The notes under the pieces: model-generated
Databases searched by the model: none
What the model was told of the DNA's origin: nothing
Seen by the model: only the letters and a program-made list of their open reading frames with translations
Made by a program: the position numbers and the translations under genes
From: Phenylobacterium aquaticum
Lineage (GTDB): Bacteria; Pseudomonadota; Alphaproteobacteria; Caulobacterales; Caulobacteraceae
Length of the DNA: 64,000 bases
NCBI RefSeq assembly: GCF_022695515.1
Contig: NZ_JALDPT010000007.1
Span: 62,001 to 126,000, forward strand
Direction: 5' to 3'
In this document: piece by piece, positions 38,311 to 46,450 of the stretch
Numbering within the stretch: the first letter of the stretch is position 1
Layout of the letters: the number at the start of each line of letters is the position of its first letter

Positions 38311-39318
38311 CTAGCGGACGCTACGGCCGGCGGCGGCCACGGCCTTGTCCAGCACAGCCGCCCGCGCGCCCGGGGGCGAAACCGCGCCGGCCAGAAACAC
38401 GGCGATGGCGTAGCGGCGCCCATCCTTTAGCGTGAGAACGCCTACATCATTGTCGATTCCGGGGGCGCCGGCCGGCGCGCGCAGGGCCGCGCGCTTGTGG
38501 GCGTAGCGGGCGCCGGCGGGCAGGCCGGGCACGGCGACCCCAGCCATCGCCCCGGTCAGCCGCGCCGCCCCGGCGTTGGAGATCAGCTCCCCGGCCGTCA
38601 CCGCCTGCAGGAAGCGGATCATCCCCCGGGGCGTCGCCGTGTCGCGGGGATCGGCCAGATAGGCGGCCATGGCGGCCCGGCGATCCTCGGGCGCCACGCT
38701 GGCCTGGGCGGCGGCGTAGGCCGCCTCGCCCTTCCAGCGGGATCGGAAGGAGCCCAGCCCGCTGCGGGCCGGATCGATCTCGCGGCGATAGCGGTCCAGC
38801 CGCACCTCCGGTACATGCTTGTCGACCAGCCAGGCGGTCACCGCCCCAGGCCCGCCGACCCGGTGGATCAGCAGGTCGTCGGCCGTGGCGTCCGATCCGC
38901 CGACCGCGGCGTCGATCAGGGCGTCGGCGCGATAGTCCGTCTGGCCGGGCCAGGCCTCGGCGATCCGGCTGGGCGGCGGCGACAGATCGACCTCGCGCAC
39001 CTGCAGAATCTCGCCCGCCGACAGCCGGGCGCCTTCCATCTCGCCGATGGCCGCGGCGGCGAGCGGCAGGGCGGCGATGTCGTCGAGCGGGAACCGGCGC
39101 TCGCCGTTGAAGGTCCAGGTCTCGCCGCTGCCCAGGTTCATGATCGCAAACCCCATCACCCCCGGCGCGGCCGCGGCGGCGATCGGCTTGATCTCCCGCT
39201 CCAGCCGCGCCGTGTCGAGCGGCGGGCTGTCGCCGGTCGAACGCATCAGCGGCTGCCGGCAGCCGGCGGCGCTGGCGCACAGGACGAGCAGGGCGGTCAG
39301 GACGAGGGCGCGGCGCAT
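38311..39318 (-). CDS. Class A beta-lactamase-fold lipoprotein lacking the catalytic serine and lysine
   Basis: 335 residues. A lipoprotein signal with SAAGC (Cys20) is followed by a class A beta-lactamase-like domain. The class A landmark FP-x-x-S-x-x-K reads FPLDDIAAL here, so Ser70 is Asp80 and Lys73 is Ala83. Further on are SDATADDLLI (S130-D131 kept, N132 lost), a loop VRLDRYRREID (E166 equivalent E180 kept), and YAHKRAAL where KTG is expected. Hydrolysis of beta-lactams by the normal route is not expected. It may be a binding or structural protein in the cell envelope. Leftward, downstream of the repeats at 39370-39530. Confidence 0.85.
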   Translation of the reverse strand: MRRALVLTALLVLCASAAGCRQPLMRSTGDSPPLDTARLEREIKPIAAAAAPGVMGFAIMNLGSGETWTFNGERRFPLDDIAALPLAAAAIGEMEGARLSAGEILQVREVDLSPPPSRIAEAWPGQTDYRADALIDAAVGGSDATADDLLIHRVGGPGAVTAWLVDKHVPEVRLDRYRREIDPARSGLGSFRSRWKGEAAYAAAQASVAPEDRRAAMAAYLADPRDTATPRGMIRFLQAVTAGELISNAGAARLTGAMAGVAVPGLPAGARYAHKRAALRAPAGAPGIDNDVGVLTLKDGRRYAIAVFLAGAVSPPGARAAVLDKAVAAAGRSVR

Positions 39319-39377
39319 AGAGTGTGCGGGAGGGTCTATTGGGCGGATGATCGTGGAATGCCGGGCTACCGGCTTCG

Positions 39378-39525
39378 CGCTCCTCTCCCCCTTGCGGGGA
39401 GAGGGTAGGGTGAGGGGGTGTCGGCGCCGATGCTCGCCGATTTCGCTTCGGGATCGCCAATTCGAAAACGCGAGGCTCGGAGCTTGCACCCCCACCCCAA
39501 CCCCTCCCCGCAAGGGGGAGGGGCA
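39378..39525. repeat. Two arms of palindromic repeat family C around a 65-nt spacer
   Basis: CTCCCCCTTGCGGGGAGAGG near 39385 and CCTCCCCGCAAGGGGGAGGGG near 39508, with the flanking GGGTGAGGGGG and CACCCCAACCC tails facing each other. The gap 39319-39714 (396 nt) contains no gene besides this. Confidence 0.65.
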
Positions 39526-39714
39526 TTGGTTGTGTCGGCCCCGGTGTGGGATTGCGGCCCATAGCCGCCAGCCATCAACCATCGCCATATCCGTCAGCCC
39601 TGCATCCGGCCGCCCGCCGGCTCCCATGGTGAAGCCTTGAGCCGCGGGTCAGTTCCGCCCGCTGCGGCGACCGCGCCCTTGCCTTCGGGGGCCAGAGGGG
39701 CTGAAAAGCGGCCC

Positions 39715-40494
39715 ATGACCGCCGAGCCGCCCTGCATCATCCTCGACAAGCCGCAAATGGCCGCCAACATCGGCGCCGTGGCTCGCGCCATGGCCAATTT
39801 CGGCCTGGCCGATCTGCGGCTGGTCAATCCCCGCGACGGCTGGCCCCAGGAGCGGGCCTGGGCCACGGCCTCGGGCGCCGAATGGCCGCTGAACGCCGCC
39901 CGCGTCTATGACAGCGTCGAGGCCGCCATCGCCGACCTGCACCTGGTCTATGCGACCACGGCCCGGCCCCGCGAACTTCAGCTGCCGATCCTGACCCCGC
40001 GCGCCGCCGCCGCCAACATGCTTCAGGAGTTCGGCGAGGGCCATCGCACCGGTCTCCTGTTCGGCGGCGAGCGGGCCGGGCTGGAGACCGCCGACATCGC
40101 ACTCTGCCAGGCCGTCGTGACCCTGCCGATCGACCCTCGCTTCCGTTCCCTCAACCTGGCCCAGGCGGTGATCATCCTGGCCTATGAGTGGCGCATGACC
40201 CAGGAGACCGGCGCGCCCGCCATCTTCCGCGACGCCCCGCCCCCGGCCGAGGCCGCCGCCATGCTGGGCCTCTATGAGCATTTCGAGCGCGAGCTCGACA
40301 CCGCAGGCTTCTTCCATCCGCCGGAGAAGAAGCCCTCCATGGTCCAGAATCTGCGCGCCGCCCTGGGCCGCGCCCGCATGTCCGACCAGGAGGTCCGCAC
40401 CTTTCGGGGCGTGGTCACCGCCCTGTCCCGCGGCCGCGGCCGGGTGCTCGACAAACTCGCCAGGGCCAAGGCCGCCAGCACTCCAGACACCTAG
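39715..40494 (+). CDS. RNA methyltransferase of the TrmJ/SpoU (SPOUT) family
   Basis: 259 residues from ATG at 39715; the frame reads 26 codons further upstream without homology. It starts IILDKPQMAANIGAVARAMANFGLADLRLVNPRDGW, typical of TrmJ. The SAM-binding trefoil knot has LLFGGERAGL and LPIDPRFRSLNLAQAVIILAYEW. It probably methylates 2'-O of tRNA position 32 (TrmJ), with TrmL/other SpoU activity as the alternative. The C-terminal helical extension (about 160-259) is the TrmJ type. It is a stand-alone gene with a repeat downstream. Confidence 0.88.
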   Translation: MTAEPPCIILDKPQMAANIGAVARAMANFGLADLRLVNPRDGWPQERAWATASGAEWPLNAARVYDSVEAAIADLHLVYATTARPRELQLPILTPRAAAANMLQEFGEGHRTGLLFGGERAGLETADIALCQAVVTLPIDPRFRSLNLAQAVIILAYEWRMTQETGAPAIFRDAPPPAEAAAMLGLYEHFERELDTAGFFHPPEKKPSMVQNLRAALGRARMSDQEVRTFRGVVTALSRGRGRVLDKLARAKAASTPDT

Positions 40495-40506
40495 GGCCCC
40501 CCAAAT

Positions 40507-40633
40507 CCGCTCATCCCTGCGAAGGCCGGGACCCAGATGGAATGGCGCGGGGGCGGGTTCCAGATGCGCCGCGCGCGTCCAATCAGCCTTCCAGCCTTAG
40601 GATCTGGGTCCCGGCCTTCGCCGGGATGAGCGG
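40507..40633. repeat. Palindromic repeat family A, full unit (CCGCTCATCCCTGCGAAGGCCGG type)
   Basis: Left arm GCTCATCCCTGCGAAGGC and right arm GGCCTTCGCCGGGATGAGC bracket about 85 bp. It sits between the TrmJ-like gene and the first DUF1254 gene. Confidence 0.7.
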
Positions 40634-40712
40634 TTGAGTCATGCATCCCCCCGCTTGCGCAAAGCGCTCAAACCGGCGACACCCGACGCGCCAATAGTTG
40701 GGAGATATGGCC

Positions 40713-41962
40713 ATGGCCGGGACCGCTCTGGACGACCTGAAAGCCGCCGCGCGGGAGGCCTATCTGTTCACCCTGCCGCTGGTGGAGATCGCCACCACCC
40801 GGGCGCGGGGCCAGGCCGTGGGCTCGCCGATGAACGTCTTCGGCCATATGCGCCGGCTGGCGGACCACAGGGCCCGCGCCGTCACCACCCCCAACAACGA
40901 CACCTTCTATTCCACCGCCCAGGTCGATCTCAGCGCGGGGCCGGTGACCATCACCCTGCCGGCGACCGGCGATCGTTATTTCTCGCTCGCCCTGATGGAC
41001 GCCTACACCAACAATTTCGCCATACTGGGCACGCGGACCACCGGGCCGGACGGTGGGACCTTCACCCTGGTCGGCCCGCGCGACGCCGCCGACGGGCCCA
41101 ATGTCGTGCGCTCGCCCACCAACCACGTCTGGGCGCTCGCCCGCATCCTGGTCGACGGGCCGCATGATGCAGAGGCCGCCAAGGCCGTTCAGCACGGCCT
41201 GACCATGCAGGGCCCGGCCGTCGACTTCCCCGGTCCCTTCGCCCATCGCGGCGCGGGCTGGGCGGACTATTTCGACACCGCCGCCCGGCTGATGGCGCTC
41301 AACCCGCCGCTCTACACCGACCGGGCGATCCTCGCCGTCATGGCCCCGCTCGGCCTCGACGCCTTCGATCCCACGCGCTTCGACCCCGAGGAGGTCGCCG
41401 CCATCGAGGCCGGCCTCGCCGAGGGCAAGTCGGTCTCGCGCCGCAACGGCCTGGGCGGCAACAGCTTCATCAACGGCTGGTCCTATCCGTCCTCGCGGCT
41501 GGGCGTTTTCGACCAGGACTATGCGTTGCGCGCCGCCGTCGCCCTGTCGGGCCTGGCCGCCCTGCCGCCGGCCGAGGCCATGTACATGCGCGCCGAGGGC
41601 CATCTGCCCCACGCCCTCTATGACGGGACCCGCGCCTGGCGCCTGCATTTCCCCGCCGACCAGCCCCTGCCGGTCCATTCCTTCTGGTCGCTCAGCCTTT
41701 ATGAGGCGACCGAGGACGGCCAGTTCTTCTTCACCGACAATCCCCTGAACCGCTACGCCATCGGCGACCGCACCGAGGGGCTGGCGACCAACGCCGACGG
41801 CTCGCTCGACATCTGGATCGGCCACGCCGATCCCGGGGGCGCGCGCACCGCCAACTGGCTGCCGGCCCGGCCGGGCCCTTCGCGCTGTTCATGCGCGCCT
41901 ATCTGCCCAAGCCCGAGTTGCTGGACGGCGCCTATCGCCTGCCGCCGGTGACCGAGGCCTGA
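40713..41962 (+). CDS. DUF1254/DUF1214 protein, first of a tandem pair (apparent 1-nt frameshift near its C-terminus)
   Basis: About 416 residues. ATG at 40713 has GGAG 8 nt upstream; no signal peptide is seen. DUF1254 (about 15-150: FTLPLVEIATTRARG, VTTPNNDTFYSTAQVDL) is followed by DUF1214 (FWSLSLYEATEDGQFF, NRYAIGDRTEG, IWIGHADPGG). As written, the frame shifts after NWLPARPGP and stops at 41951. One C restored in the CCC run near 41878 gives FALFMRAYLPKPELLDGAYRLPPVTEA and stop at 41960-41962, matching the neighbour's FAMTLRAYLPRQELLDGRFRMP. The family is of unknown function, often linked to the envelope. Confidence 0.85.
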
Positions 41963-41998
41963 TCCCGGACGATCCGAAGAACCCCAAGGGAGGGGACC

Positions 41999-43324
41999 AT
42001 GAACCGACGTGACCTGATGGCGGTGCTGGCGGCGATCGCTGCGACCCCGGCCGCCCGCGCCTTCGCCGCCGAGGGCGATCTCGCCGCCGCCGCCCGCGAG
42101 GCCTGGCTCTACGCCCTGCCGCTGATCGAGATGGCCCAGGCCCGCCAGCGCATGCTGCACGCCACCGGCGCCGACGCCCAGACCGCCGGCATCAACCGCT
42201 TCGGTCATGCCCGCAAGCTGGCGACCCCCGCCAACCGCTGGATCACCACCCCCAACAACGACACGCTCTATTCCAGCGCCTGGGTCGACCTGACCAAGGG
42301 CCCGGTCACCCTGACCCTTCCCGCCACGGGCAAGCGCTACCTCTCGGTGGCGGTGATGGACATGTACACCGACAATGACGTGGTGCTGGGCACGCGCACG
42401 ATCGGCGGCGGGGGCGGGACCTTCACCCTGGTCGGTCCGGGCCAGACGGGATCGGGCGCCGATGTCGTCCGCGTCTCCACCCCCCACGCCTGGCTGCTCG
42501 CCCGCACCCTGGTCGACGGCGACGCCGACCTCGCCGCCGCCCATGCGGTGCAGGACGGCCTGGTCCTAAAAGGTCCCGCCGGCGCCGAGCCCGGCCCCTA
42601 TGGGACCCGCCAGGCGCCCTGGGACGCCTATTTCGCCAGCGCCGCCAGGCTGCTCGCCTCCGATCCGCCGCGGGCCGAGGATGCGGGCCTGTTCCGCCAG
42701 GTCGCCGCGCTCGGCCTCACGCCCAAGGGCGGCTTCGATCCCAAGCGCTTCGACGCCGCCGCCATCGCCCAGATCCAGGCCGGCGTCGCCCAGGCCTCCA
42801 TGGGCCTCGTGGCCTTCACCAAGCGCATGGCCTTCGTCCAGGGCTGGAGCTATCCGCGCGCCAACCTCGGGAACTACGGCCAGGACTATCATTTCCGCGC
42901 CTTGGTCGCCCTGGCCGGCCTCGCGGCCCTGCCGGTGACCGAGGCCATGTATCTCCGCGCCCAGGGCGACGACGGGGCGATCTTCACCGGCGACGGGCCC
43001 TATCGCCTGTCGGTCCCGGCCCAGATGCCGGTCGACGCCTTCTGGTCGCTCACCATGTATGAGGCGACCGCCGACGGTCAGTTCTTCCTGACCGACAACC
43101 CGATCTCCCGCTACGCCATCGGCGACCGCACCCCGGGCCTGAAGCGCAACGCCGACGGGTCCTTCGACATCTGGATCGGCCGCGCCGATCCGGGCGGCGA
43201 GCGCACCGCCAACTGGCTGCCGGCCCCCGCCAAGGGGCCCTTCGCCATGACCTTGCGGGCCTATCTGCCCCGGCAGGAGCTGCTCGACGGCCGCTTCCGC
43301 ATGCCCGCCGTGGTCAAGGTCTGA
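41999..43324 (+). CDS. DUF1254/DUF1214 protein, second of a tandem pair (exported)
   Basis: 441 residues. Signal peptide with NRRDLM near the start (possible Tat motif) and cut after AFA (about residue 23). The rest follows the first copy closely: TTPNNDTLYSSAWVDLTKGPVT, LPATGKRYLSVAVMDMYTDN, FWSLTMYEATADGQFFLTDNPISRYAIGDRT. It starts 37 nt after the first copy, same strand; AGGGAGGGG lies before the ATG. The two are probably one operon from a duplication. The function is unknown. Confidence 0.9.
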   Translation: MNRRDLMAVLAAIAATPAARAFAAEGDLAAAAREAWLYALPLIEMAQARQRMLHATGADAQTAGINRFGHARKLATPANRWITTPNNDTLYSSAWVDLTKGPVTLTLPATGKRYLSVAVMDMYTDNDVVLGTRTIGGGGGTFTLVGPGQTGSGADVVRVSTPHAWLLARTLVDGDADLAAAHAVQDGLVLKGPAGAEPGPYGTRQAPWDAYFASAARLLASDPPRAEDAGLFRQVAALGLTPKGGFDPKRFDAAAIAQIQAGVAQASMGLVAFTKRMAFVQGWSYPRANLGNYGQDYHFRALVALAGLAALPVTEAMYLRAQGDDGAIFTGDGPYRLSVPAQMPVDAFWSLTMYEATADGQFFLTDNPISRYAIGDRTPGLKRNADGSFDIWIGRADPGGERTANWLPAPAKGPFAMTLRAYLPRQELLDGRFRMPAVVKV

Positions 43325-43334
43325 GCCGCCGGAG

Positions 43335-43363
43335 TTGACTCTCCGGGGCCTTGCCGCCATACA
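43335..43363 (+). promoter_or_regulatory. Candidate housekeeping promoter of rpsD
   Basis: TTGACT (43335-43340), 17-nt spacer, CATACA (43358-43363), 129 nt upstream of the rpsD start and 11 nt after the DUF1254 stop. The -35 is good; the -10 is weak. Confidence 0.4.
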
Positions 43364-43492
43364 CCGCCCCTTCGCGCCGCCGGGTCCGCCTGTCGGTCCG
43401 CGAACCTATGACGGGTGATGCGACGCCGCCGTTGAAATCGCGCCTCCACTGACGGAGACGCCGGCCTGCATCGAGCTTGAGAAGAGACGAAC

Positions 43493-44110
43493 ATGTCTAA
43501 GCGGCATTCCGCGAAGTATAAAATCGACCGCCGGATGGGCGAAAACATCTGGGGTCGCCCGAAGTCCCCGATCAACCAGCGCGCCTACGGCCCCGGCCAG
43601 CATGGTCAGCGCCGCAAGCAGAAGGTCTCCGACTTCGGCCTGCAGCTGCGCGCCAAGCAAAAGCTGAAGGGCTACTACGGCAACCTCACCGAAAAGCAGT
43701 TCGCGCGCACCTATGACGAAGCCGCGCGCCGCAAGGGCAACACGGCCGAGACCCTGATCGCCCTGCTGGAAGCCCGTCTGGACGCGGTGGTCTATCGCGC
43801 CAAGTTCGTGCCGACCGTCTTCGCCGCCCGCCAGTTCGTCAACCACGGCCACGTCCTGGTGAACGGCAAGCGCGTCAACATCGCCTCCTATCGCGTGAAG
43901 GTCGGCGACATCGTCTCCGTCCGTGAGCGCTCCAAGAACATGGCCCTGGTGCTCGAGGCTCTGCAGTCCTCCGAGCGCGACTGGCCGGACTACGTGGAAG
44001 TCGACGCCAAGGCGATGACCGCGAAGTTCATCCGCGCCCCGGAACTGGCCGAAGTGCCGTATCCGGTGAAGATGGAACCGAACCTGGTCGTGGAATTCTA
44101 CGCCTCCTAA
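43493..44110 (+). CDS. rpsD: 30S ribosomal protein S4
   Basis: 205 residues, full length. It binds 16S rRNA early in 30S assembly. It starts [25 protein letters not shown], with the S4 RNA-binding domain at about 93-155 ([36 protein letters not shown] region, key part [17 protein letters not shown]). GAGAAGAGAC precedes the ATG. It has its own promoter candidate and terminator, so it is a single-gene unit, not in the alpha operon, as usual for alphaproteobacteria. Confidence 0.99.
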   Translation: MSKRHSAKYKIDRRMGENIWGRPKSPINQRAYGPGQHGQRRKQKVSDFGLQLRAKQKLKGYYGNLTEKQFARTYDEAARRKGNTAETLIALLEARLDAVVYRAKFVPTVFAARQFVNHGHVLVNGKRVNIASYRVKVGDIVSVRERSKNMALVLEALQSSERDWPDYVEVDAKAMTAKFIRAPELAEVPYPVKMEPNLVVEFYAS

Positions 44111-44138
44111 GGCGCCGAAACCCAAAGCCGATACAAAG

Positions 44139-44170
44139 AAGGCCCCGGAGCGATCCGGGGCCTTTTGCTT
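44139..44170 (+). terminator. Rho-independent terminator of rpsD
   Basis: 11-bp stem AAGGCCCCGGA / TCCGGGGCCTT with GCGA tetraloop, followed by TTGCTT. It also covers the end of the leftward DUF4386 gene, so it may work on both strands. Confidence 0.9.
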
Positions 44171-44187
44171 GAGCGCTATCGGGGCGA

Positions 44188-44919
44188 TCAGGCCGCCGCG
44201 GCGGCGATTCGGGCGTTCCAGCGCGGCACATTCACCCCGAAGACCAGCAGCCACAGGCACATGGCGCTCTCGCCGACCAGCGGCACGATCAATATGCCGG
44301 GCGAGATGATCCGGGCGACCACCGGTGCGAACAGGGTGGCGAAGCAGACGATCAGATAGGCGACGCCGGCCAGCTGCATCAGCACCCCGATCGTGCGGGG
44401 CAGAAAGCCCGAGCGGAACACCAGCCAGCCATTCACCAGGCAGGCGCAGCCGAAGAACACCAGCGACACATGGAAGGTCGCGAAGTGCAGGGCCATGGCC
44501 AGGCGCACGAAGATCTCCTGGTCGGCCAGGGGCAGGGGGTGGATGAACCCGCCGCCGCCGACCGCCGGGGCCACGATCAGCAGGAACACCTTGCTCGCCG
44601 ACTCGATGGCCAGCGACACGATGTTGAAGGCCAGGAACAGGAGCGCCGCGCCGCGCCCGACCGGCCGCAGCAGCTGGTACTCGATCCAAAGCTGGATCGT
44701 GCCGATGATCGGGATGATCAGTCCGCCGGCCACGCCCAGGTTCCACAGCGTCATGGAGGCGGAGATGTTGCGCGCCGTGGCCGCCGGATCACCGGGGACG
44801 ACGACGGCGTCCATCGCCGTCATCTGGGAGAAAATCCCCAGGACGATGATGCTGAGATAGATGGCCCCGGCCGTGCGGGCATAGGCCTGGGGGGAGGTCT
44901 CGATGGTCTTGCCGGCCAT
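44188..44919 (-). CDS. DUF4386-family membrane protein
   Basis: 243 residues from ATG at 44917-44919, which has GAGGA about 8 nt upstream; an ATG at 44961 overlaps the CATATGT repeats and lacks a ribosome-binding site. About six membrane segments are visible (for example AGAIYLSIIVLGIFSQM near the start, GGLIIPIIGTIQLWIEYQLL region, LVFFGCACLVNGWLVF). DUF4386 proteins have unknown function. The gene converges on rpsD and is divergent from the small lipoprotein gene. Confidence 0.85.
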   Translation of the reverse strand: MAGKTIETSPQAYARTAGAIYLSIIVLGIFSQMTAMDAVVVPGDPAATARNISASMTLWNLGVAGGLIIPIIGTIQLWIEYQLLRPVGRGAALLFLAFNIVSLAIESASKVFLLIVAPAVGGGGFIHPLPLADQEIFVRLAMALHFATFHVSLVFFGCACLVNGWLVFRSGFLPRTIGVLMQLAGVAYLIVCFATLFAPVVARIISPGILIVPLVGESAMCLWLLVFGVNVPRWNARIAAAAA

Positions 44920-44958
44920 GGCCTGGGGTCCTCGGATTGCGGTGAGTTGTTCGTATTT

Positions 44959-44985
44959 CATATGTCAGAAAATACTTACATATGT
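44959..44985. promoter_or_regulatory. Two CATATGT direct repeats in the DUF4386/lipoprotein divergent region
   Basis: CATATGT at 44959-44965 and 44979-44985, exactly 20 nt (two helical turns) apart; the second is inside the palindrome TACATATGTA. Their location between divergent genes and AT-rich composition suggest a regulator site. Confidence 0.4.
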
Positions 44986-45062
44986 ATCCGAGTCAATCAC
45001 CCTCCCCATCGGCGCGCGAATTGGGGCTCGCCATCAGCCTCCGCCTATGGCGAACTGGCCCC

Positions 45063-45440
45063 ATGCACCGCCGTTTCCTGCTGATCGCGAGCCTGGGCCT
45101 TCTGGCCGGCTGCGCCACGACCGCCCCGCCCGTCGTCGCCCCGGCGGGGTCGGCCCTGAACGAGCTGGAGCCGCTCTATTCGGCCAGCGCCGGGCGCGAG
45201 GCGCTGACCATCCGCGTCGCCTCCAACGGCTGCACCAAGAAGGAGGACTTCGCCTTCTTCCTCGAGAAGAAGGGGGAGGCGGTGACCCTCGCCTTCGGCC
45301 GCAAGCGCCTGGACCCGTGCAAGTCCTTCGCCATGGGCCACACGGACCTGACCTTCACCTATGCCGAACTCGGCGTCGCCCCCCGCACCCCGCTCTTCCT
45401 GCTGAACCCGTTCTATCCCTGGACCGGGCCGGGCAGCTGA
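45063..45440 (+). CDS. Small lipoprotein (125 residues)
   Basis: The signal MHRRFLLIASLGLLAGCATT has a lipobox LAGC with Cys17. The remainder has two cysteines (NGCTKKEDF; DPCKSFAMGH) that may pair, and no recognised domain. ATG at 45063 is chosen for the signal; the frame reads 27 codons further upstream across the promoter. It is probably anchored in the outer membrane. A palindromic repeat follows immediately. Confidence 0.75.
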   Translation: MHRRFLLIASLGLLAGCATTAPPVVAPAGSALNELEPLYSASAGREALTIRVASNGCTKKEDFAFFLEKKGEAVTLAFGRKRLDPCKSFAMGHTDLTFTYAELGVAPRTPLFLLNPFYPWTGPGS

Positions 45441-45445
45441 GAGCG

Positions 45446-45595
45446 CTCCTCCCCCCCTTGGGGGAGGTGGCCCAAGGGGCCGGAGGGGGCCGCCCTCGAA
45501 GGGGGCGGTTCCGGTCGATCGGTTGTATCCGGCCCTGCGGGCCGGCCCCCTCAGGCGCTTCGCGCCAGCTCCCCCAGAGGGGGAGCAACCTACCT
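45446..45595. repeat. Palindromic repeat, family D (CTCCCCC..GGGGGAG type)
   Basis: CCTCCCCCCCTTGGGGGAGG at the left end and GCGAAGCGCC/CTCCCCCAGAGGGGGAG at the right end, about 150 bp, between convergent genes (lipoprotein and thioesterase). Confidence 0.65.
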
Positions 45596-46013
45596 AGACG
45601 AACCGCGCCACAATCTCCGCCGGCACCCTGCGCGGCCGGCCGTTGGCCTGTTCGATCAGGCACCAGGTGGTCTTGGCCTGGGCGCACATGGCGCCGTCGG
45701 GGCCGTCGATGCGGACATAGCGGTCGAAGCGCGGGCCGTCCGGGGCCGTCGCCACCCAGGTCCGGGCTTGGGCCGTCTCGCCCGGCATCAGGGCGCGGCG
45801 ATAGTCCACCTCATGGCGCAGGCAGATCCACGCCCAGCGGGCGCGGTCCTCCTCGGGCTGGCGGCTATCCCAATGGGCGATGGCGATCTGCTGGACCCAG
45901 TCCATATAGACCACGTTGTTCACATGCCCGTTGGCGTCGATATCCGACGCGGTGGGCGTGAAGCTCATGGCGAAGACCTGCTGGCCCTGCGGCGGTTCAA
46001 GCAGCTTCGTCAT
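45594..46013 (-). CDS. Acyl-CoA thioesterase (4-hydroxybenzoyl-CoA thioesterase-like hot-dog)
   Basis: 139 residues. The hot-dog start FTPTASDIDANGHVNNVVYMDWVQQIA carries the Asp-x-NGHVNN motif (catalytic Asp in DIDANGH) of the FcbC/YbgC group. It hydrolyses an acyl-CoA in the cytoplasm. The gene lies 17 nt downstream of grxD and probably shares its transcript. Its substrate is not known. Confidence 0.87.
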   Translation of the reverse strand: MTKLLEPPQGQQVFAMSFTPTASDIDANGHVNNVVYMDWVQQIAIAHWDSRQPEEDRARWAWICLRHEVDYRRALMPGETAQARTWVATAPDGPRFDRYVRIDGPDGAMCAQAKTTWCLIEQANGRPRRVPAEIVARFV

Positions 46014-46030
46014 CGCCGGCGCGCGGGGGT

Positions 46031-46375
46031 TCAGGCCGCCAGCACGCCCTGTTCGATCAGGTGCGGCTTCAGCTCGCCCGACTGGAACATCTCGCGGATG
46101 ATGTCGGCGCCGCCGACGAACTCGCCCTTCACATAGAGCTGCGGGATGGTCGGCCAGTCGGTGAAGCTCTTGATCCCGTCGCGCAGGGCGTCGTCCTGCA
46201 GCACGTCGACGCCGACGAAGTCGACGCCCAGATGGTCGAGGATCTGGACCACCAGTCCGGAGAAGCCGCAGCGCGGCTGTTCGGGCACACCCTTCATGAA
46301 CAGCACCACGGGATTCTCGGCCACGGTCTTGCCGATGAAGTCATGGACGGGATTGGCGGCGGTGATGTCGGTCAT
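46031..46375 (-). CDS. grxD: Monothiol glutaredoxin GrxD
   Basis: 114 residues with the CGFS active site in QPRCGFSGLVVQIL (Cys about residue 36) and the glutathione/cluster-binding WPTIPQLYVKGEFVGGADI. It carries and transfers [2Fe-2S] clusters with BolA. It lies three genes from bolA, separated by the degenerate aldo/keto reductase gene; all are on the same strand. The start ATG at 46375 is the normal family start. Confidence 0.96.
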   Translation of the reverse strand: MTDITAANPVHDFIGKTVAENPVVLFMKGVPEQPRCGFSGLVVQILDHLGVDFVGVDVLQDDALRDGIKSFTDWPTIPQLYVKGEFVGGADIIREMFQSGELKPHLIEQGVLAA

Positions 46376-46450
46376 CGTGCGGGTCTTTCGACGAGGGTCT
46401 TGGCCAGACAGCTAGGGAGCCTGGGCCCCCGGGTCAAGCGCGGGCGACGA

